64,000 nucleotides of DNA from Atopsyche davidsoni (GCA_022113835.1 JAILWY010000003.1:12237501-12301500), one strand, 5' to 3'; shown: positions 12,488 to 24,194, numbered from the stretch's first letter. The notes: generated by a model from the sequence alone, not told the origin. Numbers and translations: made by a program.

Positions 12488-12668
12488 GGTAGTCAGTTGT
12501 GTCGCAACGCGTGTAAACTGCTTTGACCTGAATACAACCGATCGGCGATTACCCTATACACAGTGTTTATTTTTTTAAGTAAAACCATAAACCTCAAAAA
12601 CCAAGAAAACACTAAAGGGAAAATTCCGTTCAGTTGTCGGTTGCGTCGCAACGTGCTTATCGCAGCTT
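12488..12668. mobile_element. Foldback MITE arms, rearranged
   Basis: Carries GTCAGTTGTGTCGCAACGCG near 12,491 and CAGTTGTCGGTTGCGTCGCA near 12,630, both in the same (right-arm) orientation, suggesting two adjacent partial copies rather than one hairpin. Confidence 0.55.
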
Positions 12669-12679
12669 TATTACTTCGT

Positions 12680-13949
12680 TGCGTACAGTCAATCAAATCT
12701 TCATTTGGCCGCATTCTCCCGTCGGTTGGTTTCCACGCGCCTAGGTGGTAAAAAGTTGGTTATATTTCGTTTGAGTCGCTAATGACTGACTCAATATTAA
12801 GTCCATTAAAGTATCGTTAATAACGGCGCGCTGTGTCTCCGGTGAAATTAACGGGCGCTAACATATTTCAAAATTTAACCAATTCCCCGCTAACGGCGAC
12901 TTAATAGCGGTGGAAAATTCCACTCGGCCTTCAATAATAATTGTTAAACAAATGAATACGCATATTTAGAAATTTACTGCCCAAAGTACGCGCTTAACAA
13001 TCGGTTATTAAGAGGAAGGTTATTAAAATCGTAATTATTTCACTTTAATTAGCTTTTGAGCACGATGTCTAGAAATTCATTAAAGGCTAATTATTATTTT
13101 TTTATTCAAAATGTTTATAAGCATTATTTATTTAATGTAATATTTCTATTTTAAAATCGCTTAATTTGAGTGTTGTTTTTTATTAATCGATCACTTTTCT
13201 GGAAGTACCATTACTTTTGAGACACGTGTATGACACCTGTTGATTAATTAATATTCTTTAATTTAATTTTAAAAAATTTGATGTTTTCAATAAAATAATG
13301 ATTTATTAGAAAATTTCAAAATAAAAAAAAAATGTTTTTTTATTCATCATATTATATGAAATTTTTATAAATAGTACAATGTTTAATATTTCCTTTTTTT
13401 AGTACTAACATCCGCTAGAAATACACGCTTACGTATAAGTCGACGTTATAAATATTTGGTGTCATTTTAATTCGTTATCGTATGCTCTGACTGTGTTGAT
13501 GTTAATAGACGTGTTTAAAATGTATACTTGACGCCGCACAAGTGTGAGTATAAAAAACGTGTAAGCCTCCCCTACGTCTAATATCAAACGTTACACACAA
13601 GAGTGAGCGGCGGACCTCCCCCCGCGCTCTCCCCTGCCCACCCCGGCCTCCCCGAGCCGAGTTAAATAAATATTTTTAATTATGTCCAATTTTATATTAA
13701 AATACGAATAAATGTCACAATTAATTTTTAATGCTATCTATTTGTGATATCTTTCTGCGCATTATATAAACCAAGTACGCAAGTACCGCCATGTGTAACT
13801 TTATTTGTATAAAATTTCTGAAAACAAAGTAATAAAAGAGTCATTAATTTTTTTATGAATTTCATAAATACACTTACGTCACAATTCTTTGTGTATATAT
13901 TTTTTAAATTTAAAATTATTACTCGAGTTAATTTAATTATTGCTTGTGT
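12680..13949. other. AT-rich intergenic region
   Basis: AT-rich sequence with homopolymer runs and a short C-rich stretch at 13,610-13,660. No gene, RNA or clear repeat is seen. Confidence 0.45.
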
Positions 13950-14020
13950 TGTCACCGCCTTGCGGTCTAGCGGTTAGCGCGGTTGCATTCCGCCCGTGGG
14001 TCCCAGGTTCGAACCGCGGG
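13950..14020 (+). repeat. tRNA-like SINE head or tRNA pseudogene
   Basis: Contains GGTCTAGCGGTTAGCGC, close to an A box, and AGGTTCGAACCGCGGG, a B box, at tRNA-like spacing. The acceptor stem does not close with the bases on either side, so a functional tRNA is unlikely. A second B-box-like GGGTTCGATTCCA follows at about 14,092. Confidence 0.45.
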
Positions 14021-14699
14021 TAAAGAAATTTATGCAAAAAAGTTGTAAACAGTAATGGATTGCGTCACTTAGCCACAAAGTGACAGTATGTGGGTTCGAT
14101 TCCATTCAGTGTTTAATATTATATAAATGTATTTTTGTATATTTTAAAAGTGTTACTCATGCTTAAATCAAATGCAAATCCATTAAATATTCAATCGTTT
14201 CAAGGTCAACGATATACCGATATAACGATAGGGCATATTCCAGAGACGTCAAAGACCGGTTACAGTCATTCTCAGAATCTCAGTCTCGATGAGGATACAA
14301 GTTGTAAGTTATCCGAATCGGCCGTTTCAAGTTAATTATGGATGAATAAAACATATTGAAGTTGAAGAAAATTATCGCCGGTATGTACTTGCATTTTGGT
14401 CAATGTGTCGAGTTGATAAGGATTATTATTTTTATTTTTTATCGAAGGGCTCATTTGTGTAAAGATTAGATTAAAATATTACCAATAATTATTGATTCAT
14501 TGAATGCTATCTCGTCACAAAAAATGGGCTCAACATAATCGAGAAGATACAAAAGAGAATAAAAAAACATTACAAATTACACGTCGGAAGGCCTGCGGGA
14601 GATAAGTGCTCCTCCAAACAGATATGGTCCCACTTAAGGTGACATACTCCTAATTAATTAATATGCCAATGCAATATATATATGAATGTAATAATAGTA
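14021..14699. other. Intergenic; weak open segment
   Basis: An open segment at 14,135-14,335 on the plus strand ends with SLDEDTSCKLSESAVSS and could be an orphan exon, but no domain, splice partner or homologue is recognised. Otherwise AT-rich and featureless. Confidence 0.3.
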
Positions 14700-15540
14700 G
14701 ATATTTGAAGGCACAGTGAGTGTGGCAGCCCTGAGCGCGGCGATGAGCTCCGAAGCTCTCCCCTCGCCGCCAGTAGATGGTATCTGGCGAGGAGTGCACC
14801 GCCGGCACGCACACTAGCCCGCGCCGCGCACAGTCAGCGCGCGTTTATTTTTTCCTGTCGCCATTTTTGCCGGTAACCCATACAAATTTATGCCCCGCAA
14901 ACGCTTCTCTCCACTGTACCGCGGGTCCACGCGGACCCGGAGGAGCGCGGCCGTTGGGCGCGGGCGTGCGCCGTGATTGGCGCGGGCGCGAAGAACGCTT
15001 ATTGCGGGCGTGGTTTTCCGGATCCGTGGGCCGCGATTGGCGAAGGCGCCGGCGGAGCGCGTCGCGGTTGGCTCGCCGGGTTTTCGTGCGGAGCGGGTCC
15101 ACGCGGAGTCGTTTATCTATTCGTGTCGGGTTTGAGGATCGGTGCGCCGGGCGGGGAGGCGGGGGGGGGCGGGGATAGGGGCAATCGGCGCGGCGGTGTG
15201 CGTGCGCGAGGGGGACGCGGCTAGCGCGCGGAGGGAGAGCGGAGAGCCGCCCCGCCGTATTCTCGCAGCGGCCATTTTGAGGGTGTTTTTTTGTCGGGCC
15301 GCCGTTTTTTTTCGCTTCGCTTTCCTCCGCGCGGCCGGAGCTTTCGGAGTTGTGTTCCGTGTGTTTGATAATATGATTAGCGCGGCCGAGCCGGAGCCGG
15401 AGCGGAGCCGGAGCCGGAGCGGGCCGGAGCCGGAGCGGAGCCGGAGCCGGAGCCGGAGCGGAGCCGGAGCCGGAGTCGGACCGGCCGACCGGCGCCCGCG
15501 CGGGTGTCGCGGCGACGTTTTTTTGCATTTTGATCGTTTT
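14700..15540. promoter_or_regulatory. CpG-rich island, probable promoter or 5' exon region
   Basis: A sharp GC- and CpG-rich block in otherwise AT-rich DNA. Long open frames exist on both strands but overlap each other and give low-complexity Arg/Ala/Pro/Gly peptides, which is what stop-poor GC-rich DNA does by itself. An island of this size in an AT-rich insect genome often marks the promoter and 5' untranslated exon of a regulatory gene whose coding exons lie elsewhere; that is inference. Confidence 0.4.
15388..15477. repeat. GGAGCC/GGAGCGGAGCC tandem repeat
   Basis: About 90 bases of imperfect six-base units GGAGCC with interspersed GGAGCG, inside the CpG-rich island. It would encode alternating Glu-Pro or Ser-Arg runs, consistent with simple-sequence expansion. 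Confidence 0.7.
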
Positions 15541-18500
15541 TAATTCGCTGCGAATCGATATTGCACGAATATTAACGAAATTCCCCGATCGTTATTGGAA
15601 GTGATGGGCCCAATTTTCTGTATCCAATTTGTGTGAAATAATACGTGAGCGTGATACGCTCCGATGCTTGTAAAAAAATATATTACTTTAATTCGATTTT
15701 TTTTTAATTCGATGTTCCATTGTAAGTGAAAATATTTGCTACCGCAATAACAGGGCAAATTAAATATCATTTCCTATGGTGATCTTTTAATATATTTCTT
15801 AAAAATATTTCGACGGATACTCAAATAAATTAATAATTAAATTGAAATATATGTATTATAAATCAAAAAGATAACCTCGCCCAATCCGATCCGATCGATT
15901 ACATATTTCAAATGGTGTTGACGTCTTGTTCACAAATAAGCGAAAGAATAGTCCCGAGCCAGCCGACCTTCTGCGGAGTTGCTAATTTCTATTTGTCAGC
16001 AAATTTGCCGACATTAAAATCTATAAACTCGGAAAGGCTCTCTGCCCATTACTGTTGACCCAAAAATTCCCGGAATAGAGTGACGCCCGCCCGCCCGGCC
16101 CCCTTGCTGAGCGATTCGCAAACAACAGCCTTACCCGGCCACTTAGTGCGGCGAGCTCCTCGCGCCGGCTCTCGTCTGTGCATTTCTAAACACCCTGCCG
16201 TAATTATTGAGCGTATGTTTGTAAACAGGAGCTCAAAACCCACGGTATCAACGGGAAAAGTAAAACAAGGGGGCTATTTAATTGCCATCGAATAAATTTG
16301 CTACTTTGAGATCTAAAGATTATCTAAACGTTTACATTTGACAGGTTGTGATTTTGTTTTTTTTTTATTACTATTCATTACAAATAGTTTATTTAATGAA
16401 AAATCGATAGTGTGACGTGAAAATAATAATTTTAAATAATTAAAAAAAATAATCAAATTTCAAGCTTTTAATTTTAACTACCGCTGTGATATGTCATTTG
16501 TTTTTTTTTATTTTTTTTTTTATTTGTATTGCTTTATAAAATACATTTTTTCTTGTGCCTAAACTAAAAACATTGTATTTCATATCTGTTTATTAAGTGA
16601 ACCTAATTCGACCTCGTTATCTCAAAGAGAAGTGGAGATATTGTTGAAATTGTAATTAATGTAACCAAAACAAACCGCGATAACCACTCGAGTATCAGAA
16701 TTTTTTATTTTAATGGGGTCGTAGGTTGTGTTACATCTGTATCAGATTAAATATTCCACTATAAAAAAAACTCACAGAAAATAGTAATAGGGGAGACTGG
16801 TCATCAACCGAACAAAGAAAAAACAAATCCTGAAATAACAATGAAATATTAAAATAAAAATTATTTAATTAATAATAAAAAAAAAATCTTAACTTCTTAA
16901 ATCTTTTCTGGGAGTGTGATTGTTGAGTTTGTGATTGTGTAAACAGGTGCTTCAAGCCGTGTACACAGTGTAATTCTCAAGTGTAATTTTCATGAAATCT
17001 TGATAAACTTTGTACTCAAGCATCTGCCTTTTACATATCTACACACTTATAACATCTTTTGAAATTTCACCATATTAATTATATGATCATCGCCGCCTCA
17101 GAACCCAGAGCTCCAATGACACTCGACCAACATTTATTAATCCGTGATTTTTAGTCATTAGCCTCTATTGTTTATCCAACTCAAAAAATCCAATACTTTT
17201 GATATTAAAATTAGTAAGTTACAAAAAACTATTGCATCACATGAACGGAACAAAATTCAAGCAGTAGGGTGACCATAGGCAAATAAATTTTAATAAATAT
17301 TTCTCACTAATTTAAATGTTAGTTTGAAGGTCTAGAAGTCGGGGTCTCCCTGCAGCAGCTGACTTCTTACATCTCTACTGCAGTCATGGTGGATCCCATG
17401 AGCGGCGCTCCCCCCGCGTCGGGGGTGACGCCACCCTCGTGGGGCCCCAGGAGGGAGTCCACTGACGAGGGACGAGGGGGTAGAAAACAAGAGGATTGTA
17501 GTTCGACTTTGTTTGGATTGAAAATATATGATGATTAAAGTATTTATTCCTAGATATTTAGAGGGTTACGAATTTCTATATCATGAATATAAATGAAGAC
17601 ACAAAATATAAATATACTGTTTTATTTAAACTAGAGCCCTCTTCTACTTGGTAAAAAAATAAATTTAAAAAATAAATTTAAGGTCGGGGTATCTTTTTTC
17701 GTGACGTATTTATTCAGGAAAGAGGAAATGACGTCATAAGCTTCTTGATGAATATTACGTTTATGGTATATTTCAATAAATTTTAATATTAAAATTATAA
17801 AGCATGTTCGCAGTTGGAACGCCTGGTCACCCCACACCGGCATGGAAATATCTTAGTACAGTGGAAATGCTTGTCAAACTTAAAAAACAAAGTCTATGAA
17901 GAGCTCGTAATTCATTATTGAAATTTAATAAAATGCTGTTTTATAATTATTTCTTTAAAACAAAACAGTTTTCTTGTTTTAACTAAAATAATTATTTAAG
18001 ACAACTATTATCGTGTTGATTATTCATCATTTCAACAAAAACTGATAAAACAATTGGACATTTTTACTTATTTACAACATACAATTATTGAAACCTTAAG
18101 AGAAAGTATTGCTCATTTGGGTAAAGACTTAATTATCTATTTTTAAAATAGTCATTAAATCTGAGACCGAATGACAGCACACACATTTCGCTTAAAGGCA
18201 CCCGTGAAAGTTGGCTCGCAATAAAGTTTGGGAAGCGCTGGCCCGCAAGCCTGAATTGAATTATGCACCTAATACGCTCGTTGCCAACTAACAAGTTGCA
18301 CAGAAATTTGAATTGTGAGTGTCTGGAGTCGGAAGTTGTCAGGCTGCTAGTTTCATATGGATATAATCGAATAACTCGATTATTCACAATAATCGATTTA
18401 ACCAATTATGTTTACCAAAAAAACTAGCCAATAATCTAATATAATATATTAGATATAAAAACAAAATACGTGAGAAAAATATATTAGAATAATTTAGCAA

Positions 18501-19143
18501 ATATTAAGCCTGATTGATCTAGTCTTTAAATTGGATATAACAAAAACAGTAATGAATAACATAATTTTATAATTTATAAATCTAATGCAATACATAAAAA
18601 GATTTTTTTCTCGTTTTTCTAAAAAAAGGTGAATACGTATTCAATAAGTTAGATTTCACCTTCGTAGCTTCCTTTAAAAACTTTTTAAGGTGCACAGTGC
18701 TGGGGTGGAAGAGGGGTGGGGGTTAACTATTGGGGTGGGCGCCCTTGGGGAGGGGGGGGCGGACATGATAGCGGGCGGGGGAGGGAGAGGTCGTGCCCAG
18801 GGTGGGTGGGGCTGAGATGTCATTATCCATGTCTCCAGTCTGCTAACTCTAACCCTGCTCCACTACACCAGGGATGCACAGACTCCTGGAGATCAAGGGC
18901 TAAGGGTGGGCACAATCGAGCATGCATAATATATTAAATAATTGTTTTTCAAAATCGATTGAACAATAAATGAATTAACATTACTGTCTCATTTGAAATG
19001 TAAACATTAAAAAAGCACGTAAAAACGAGGTTGGATAATCGAATAATTTATTTGTAAAATTTCCACGTAATATGAGTAAACAGCAATATGTTGAATCATA
19101 CATTTTAAGTCGACTATATAATATTAATTTTAGATTAATGTTA
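15541..19143. other. Intergenic region
   Basis: Long AT-rich stretch with a GC patch at 16,080-16,200, another at 17,390-17,480, and a G-rich tract at about 18,700-18,830. None shows a recognisable gene, RNA or transposon end. Confidence 0.45.
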
Positions 19144-19352
19144 ATCAGGATGCGTATTTATTTACCCATGCAGGTATTAGTATGTTTATGTGATTAAGCA
19201 TATTTTTTTAGCATAGTTGGATAAATGCACCGGCCATGAAAGCTTGGGGATGTGGGTTCGAATCCCTCACAAGTCACGATGATATTTTCTGAGAGTTTTC
19301 TTTAATCGTTTTCAATGTGTGAAAAAATATGCTTAATCACATAAATCGACTA
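19144..19352. repeat. Hairpin element with tRNA T-arm, copy 2
   Basis: Starts like the element at 8,823 (ATGCGTATTTATT, ACCCAT). Arms at 19,185-19,208 and 19,322-19,345 pair perfectly over 24 bases, although their sequence differs from the arms of copy 1. The loop holds a T-arm-like GTGGGTTCGAATCCCTC and the shared GATGATATTTTCTGAGAGTT. The inner second stem of copy 1 has lost its left half here, and no 53-base flanking repeats are seen. Confidence 0.65.
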
Positions 19353-19698
19353 TATAAATCATCACTTAAAGCTAATTTTAATTTTAGCGTGAATTTCAAA
19401 ATACAAGTTTGTTAAATCTTTAAATATTTTTGTCTATAATAGTAATAATTAATCAAGGATCAGATTCTGACTGGCGAGGATTGTTAACTTTATTAAATAA
19501 ACGATGCGGCATTAAGATTTGTTAGGATATACACCTTTTTGAAATTTTGAATTTTCTTCATGATAGTTTTTTGATTGGGACGACCATGCACAGAAATTAT
19601 ATTGGCCAAGGCGCAAGACCACGATACATATGGAGAATATTAAGAAAAGTCTGTTGTTTTTAATCCAGTATATTTGTACCCAAAGTAGTAAATCTGAA

Positions 19699-21669
19699 TC
19701 ACTCATCATTAAAGAACTTCAACTTGTTTTCGTCGATCCACTTGGCGTAGGTGCTAACCCGGACAAAGACGTCCGGCATGTATGTTTTGCGGCTGTCAGG
19801 GCCCACTCCGGAGGCGATGCCGACCTGCAGGCCGGTGTGGAGGTCCACCAGGGGGCTGCCGGAGTCACCCTGGAAAATACAAGACCCAGAGCGAATTTTT
19901 CAACCAATGCAAGCAACGTACCAATATAACTGTAGCAATTTCGTCGTTTTCAGATGTGTGGTCGTTTTTCGTTCGTAAAAAATATTTTTATAATTATTTA
20001 TTGTATATAATAGTAAAATAGTAAATTGTACTTCTGATATACGTAATATACATATTTTTTATTTAGAAATTATTTGTGCTGAAATAATTATACACCCCTG
20101 CATGCTATGCTGAAAATAAGTATATAAGAGAAATGAACCGATGAAAGGGAAACTCTCGGGCTATGTAACATCCGGCAGACTTATGTTGGATGTTTAAGGG
20201 CATTTTATAATGAATAAGGGCTGGGTAGTGGACTCTTACTACAGATAACTGCCGTTACTTGACTACAGGCAAAGTCGCAGTTACAACACAACTGAAAACC
20301 AACCAATAAATTTTAACGACCGACAAAACACTTCACAAACAGTTTGTAAACAAGTGTATAACCCACAGGTAGTTTCCACTTACAAAGGAAGAGCCATTTT
20401 CGATGCTGTTGAAGGTGCAGATCTCGTCAGTGATGCGGATGTAGTGCTTGCACACGTCTGTGCTCATGGTCCAGAGGTGCAGGTGCTGGAGGTGGTCGGG
20501 TCTTTCGCCTTGAATCTAAATTGAAAAGAGCTCACTGAAGAAGGCACTACGGTCACAATTGAAATTAACTACAAAAAATATATTTATAAATTAACTACAT
20601 GTAAAACAATGAATATCCAAGTAGCTATGAGAAAAGTATATTTTTAAAAGTAAATATTTTTAGAAGGTCAGATTTCAGTTCAATTTTGAAGCTCTTGGTA
20701 GGAGAAAGCATTTCCAATAAAAATGACGTAGTCTTATAGCCTTTTCAATTTGCATATTTAGTGTTTTGATTTTAAATAATATAAACTACATTAAATTCTG
20801 TACCTTGAAAATGTAAGTTGGCCTGGTCATGTTTATATGTATAAAGCCATCTACAAACGCGACAACGAATAGCAACAAAAATGCCATTTTTTGGCTAAAT
20901 AACATACAAATCATGTGTTTTGTTTAAAAGTTGCCAGGGGCGATTTACTGTTGCAATTTGTTGGTCGATTGTCAGTTGTATTACTAGGTAAAGTAGCCGA
21001 ACTGCATACAGCATTTAAAAGACATATCATACTCACGGAGGTTAAACCCCATCCAGTCAAGGTTAGTCTTTGGTTTTCTTCAATATAAGGGTCTTCCGCA
21101 TACTTGATGGGCTGCACGGAATCACCAAATTTGATCGAGGTCCACAGAATAATTAGACCAATGTCGTGCAAATGACGGACAGGTTTATATTCGGGATGGA
21201 TTATAAATTTGTAAGAGTTGAATGTTTGTCCTCCTTTATTCAGATCGTTGCTGCCGACAGTAACATCGAAGTCCCACGGATTCTCGTTGCTGAAATGAAA
21301 AGTTTTGAGAGGCCTACACACGTTGAGAGGCCTACTCATTTCAGCAAGGTGACAAGTCGATTAGATTAAAACGTGTGTAAGCAGTTTTATCGGTCGGTGT
21401 ATTGTCTCGTGTGTTACTGTAGAAGCACCGAATATACCAGTAAATATACTGTAACAAGACTAAAAATATTGACAATTCAATAACAGTGTATACTGACTAC
21501 AGGCAGTGGGCCGCTGTGAGGATGGTTCTCTGGGAGATGATGGACCCCCCGCACACGTGCTCGGATCCTTCCACCAGCTTGATGGACGCCATGTAAAGCG
21601 CAGCCCCAGGAGCAGCATCCTCGCCACCGATGATGCGCGAGTCAATGTCGAGCCCCCCCACCTGAGCAC
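19699..21669 (-). CDS. Protease A: chymotrypsin-fold serine protease, first exon not found
   Basis: Secreted S1A endopeptidase by family. Exons on the minus strand: 21669-21498, 21289-21037, 20515-20384, 19869-19699 (TGA), about 242 residues without a signal exon. Seen: activation site DIDSR^IIGG, CGGSII, TAAHC (His57), HLHDIGLIIL (Asp102), GWG, Cys168 and Cys182, GDSGSPL (Ser195), with Asp226 in MPDVF. Position 189 is Gly. Odd: exon 4 ends ENGSSF where paralogues have a Cys, and exon 5 reads GPDSRKTYM without Cys220, so the pocket disulfide is gone on both sides. No phase-1 signal exon or shared upstream motif lies between exon 2 and gene B. An AATAAA on the coding strand sits at about 19,489-19,494. 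The 3' flank is nearly identical to that of gene C. It may borrow the first exon of B, or be decaying. Confidence 0.8.
20804..20887 (-). CDS. Candidate alternative secretory first exon inside gene A
   Basis: In the intron before the Cys168 exon of gene A, an ATG opens 28 codons beginning MAFLLLFVVAFVDGF, a good signal-peptide pattern, ending at AAG|GTACAG, a donor-like site in phase 0. The next acceptor is that of the Cys168 exon, also phase 0. If used, the product would be secreted and lack catalytic His and Asp. It could equally be a chance hydrophobic frame in AT-rich DNA. Confidence 0.2.
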
Positions 21670-22022
21670 CTGCAGAATGATGCACGTGAGGTGAATATTA
21701 TCCAAAAAAAGTAATTTACATTCCGTTGTTGGTTAGTAGACAAGCGTTGGGAGGCATCAAATTAATATTTAACTGTCTGGCATATTTATGCTATATGTTG
21801 GAAAATCACAGAAAACTGTATTATAGCGGTTTTTTAATCTCTGAATACAGTGACAATAAACTCAAAAAGGAGACAAAATTATAAAAGCAAATTTAAATAA
21901 AAAAACTATTTTTAACTCCACTTGAATTTACTATAAATCCAAAATTTAATCGGTAAGAGAGTGCGCTATATACTATACTGCAAGTCGGGTTAGGTCAAAT
22001 GGCATAATGTTTGGTATTTTAA

Positions 22023-22107
22023 AGCGCTCTACACACGCTACAACAAACCGCGACAGGGATTTATCGGTCAGTTTTGTCGCGACGTGCGTAGATTCCTGAA
22101 GACATTA
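22023..22107. mobile_element. Foldback MITE copy (short)
   Basis: AGCGCTCTACACACGCTACA at the left and TTTTGTCGCGACGTGCGTAG at the right form an imperfect hairpin of the MITE family, between genes A and B. Confidence 0.55.
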
Positions 22108-22119
22108 AAATGTCAAGTT

Positions 22120-22286
22120 TAAAGCCGATTACACACGCAACGAAACAAGTTACGACCAATTTCCAATTATCCAAAAGCGTTTCTTTGTTTCGGGTGATTT
22201 TATGGTTTAGCCAAAGAAATAACTCAAAAGAGGACTCTATTAGTTACTATTCGGTTGTCAGTTGTGTCGTGGTGTGTAGAGGTCTT
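22120..22286. mobile_element. Foldback MITE copy
   Basis: Left arm GCCGATTACACACGCAACGA and right arm TTCGGTTGTCAGTTGTGTCG, then TGGTGTGTAGAGG. The inner part resembles the degenerate copy at 5,130-5,260. Confidence 0.55.
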
Positions 22287-22369
22287 AACAAACAAAGTCA
22301 ACGCTTATGTTATATTTTTAATTCTGTATATTTGTTTGCTGATGAGTAGGAAAGACAAGCATCATTAAT

Positions 22370-24194
22370 TCATTCCATCTTGTGATAGTCGATCCATCTG
22401 TAATAGCTGCTGACTCGGGTGAAGATATCCGCCATGACTATTCCGCAACTCTTGGGGGGTCCCCTGGAGACGATGCCTACTTGCAAGCCCGTGTAAAGGT
22501 CCACCAAGGGGCTGCCGGAGTCCGCCTGGAAACCACAGGATACTGATAAAATATATTGACTGATGAAAATTGTCACGTCGTGATACACCTGGCCAACAAA
22601 TCATTTTTTCGATAAAATAATCATTGACGTAGCAATAACCTCATATGGTTGTTTTATCGAGAAAAATGGCAAAAAATGTCTAGTAGATTTTTTATTGCGA
22701 TCAGTTGATGGTCGGTTGTCAGTTGTGTTACTGGTTGTGTAATGGAATTAAGAGGTTTCCACTTACGTAGCAAGTTCCTCGTTTCCTTCCCATGAAGGTG
22801 CAGATCTCGTCAGTAATGTGATCGTAATGCTTGCAAACATCCGTGCTTATTGTCCACAGGTGTATGATTTGAAGTTTTTTGGCTTGAGGACCTATGTACT
22901 AAAAATGGAAATGACACCATTGGACTAACAAAGCCGCCAACCAGCTGACAAAGTGCACCACACTGTCGTCCGTTGGCGGTTATGTTGAGATGCCCATAAG
23001 GGCTTTAAGGATTCAATAAGAAAATGTATTGGCAGATAAACTATCATATCATCTGATAGCGGTTGAAAATATTATACGGAATTCTTTTAATTATATTCGG
23101 AAATAAAGCACACTGTACACGTAGCAATACAATTGTATTGGCTACGTGTGTAGTATTCAACTTACACGGGTTCTTCCCCAACCTGTCAGGGTGAGTCTTT
23201 GGTCTGCTTCAATGTAACGGTTTTTCGCGTACTTAATCGGCTGTATTAAATCAGTAAAGTTAATTGTAGTCCTCAAAATGATCATTGCAATGTCGTGCAA
23301 ATTATCGACAGGGTCATATTTTGGAAAGATGGTAAAGTTGTGAGGGATGTGAGTCTCTCCTCCGTGGTCCAGGTCGTTGGTACCGACGGTGATTATCAAA
23401 TCCCAAGGGTTCTCATCGCTGAAACATGTTAACTTGGTTAGAGAATTTTAATTCGAGTAATTAGTTGAGCGTACAAAACACGTAGCGACACAACTGACAA
23501 GCAATAAATTGATACTTGTAATATTTTGCAGTCAAGGTCGATAGTAATTTGTTGTTGCAATATGTATGTCGGTTGTCAGTTGTATCACTACGTGTGTAGT
23601 TTACTAGTAATGAGCTGTTTCTTTGTATTTTTACAAACTAGTTTTATACTGACTGTAGACAGTGGCCTGCCGTCAGGATGGTCTTCTTGGAGATGATGGA
23701 GCCTCCGCAGATGTGGGTGCGACTCTTCTTCCGCCTGATGGACACGGCGTATGGGGCGACTCCGGGGTCGGCTTCATCTCCACCAATGATGCGAGAGTCC
23801 ACGTCAAATTTTTCAGCCCTTGTACCTGTAAAATAAAGCCTTGAGGCTCAGTAGCCAGCGCTTGCTTACCGACCGATAAAAGTAAATATTTTTTTTCAGA
23901 TTTATTTAATTTTACAAAAAATATAAATTATCTACATATTCAAAAGGAAAGCTTTGAGAAAAAACGCTATCAAGTGTAAATTTTCTGTGATCTCCCTATA
24001 ACCAAAAAGCCAATATTATACGATCAGTATTTTTACAGCTCCGTGGCTCAGTGACAGACTTATTTACCTGTCATAATTACCTGAAAGGAAGCGATTTCGA
24101 GAAAAAGCAAATTCCGGATACGTATCAAGCCTAAGTGCTGCTTACCGAGAAACAGCGCCGAGACACCGACCAGGAGTAGTGCGAGCGCGTGCAT
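22370..24194 (-). CDS. Protease B: chymotrypsin-fold serine protease with Ala193
   Basis: Five exons on the minus strand: 24194-24146, 23825-23654, 23418-23166, 22898-22767, 22525-22370 (TGA); 253 residues. The signal peptide is [17 protein letters not shown]. Activation at DVDSR^IIGG; TAGHC (His57), LHDIAMIIL (Asp102), GWG, Cys168, Cys182, Cys191 and Cys220 present. Position 189 is Gly and 226 is Asp, a brachyurin-type pocket. Odd: the last exon starts GCG GAC TCC, so the motif is ADSGSPL rather than GDSGSPL, replacing oxyanion-hole Gly193. All other residues expected for activity are intact, so this may be a protease with altered rate or specificity rather than a pseudogene. The ATG is chosen because it starts a good signal peptide and the exon has a GTAAGC donor. 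Introns carry MITE arms. Confidence 0.88.
23107..23155. mobile_element. Foldback MITE reduced to its ends
   Basis: CACACTGTACACGTAGCAAT followed almost at once by ATTGGCTACGTGTGTAGTAT: a 49-base miniature in intron 3 of protease B with virtually no centre. Confidence 0.55.
23465..23609. mobile_element. Foldback MITE copy
   Basis: In intron 2 of protease B. Left arm CACGTAGCGACACAACTGAC, right arm GGTTGTCAGTTGTATCACTA then CGTGTGTAG, with a complementary ACTTGT/ATAGTAATTTG centre. Confidence 0.65.
24042..24110 (+). repeat. tRNA-like SINE fragment
   Basis: GCTCCGTGGCTCAGTGACAG is A-box-like; a weak B-box candidate (GCGATTTCGAG) follows. It lies in intron 1 of protease B. Confidence 0.3.

Noticed and set aside
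13950..14020. Functional tRNA gene
   Set aside because: A and B boxes are present but the acceptor and other stems do not close; a SINE head or pseudogene fits better.
14845..15528. 227-codon minus-strand frame in the first CpG-rich island
   Set aside because: Low-complexity Arg/Pro/Ala peptide made largely from the GGAGCC repeat and GC-rich DNA; frames of similar length are open on the opposite strand.
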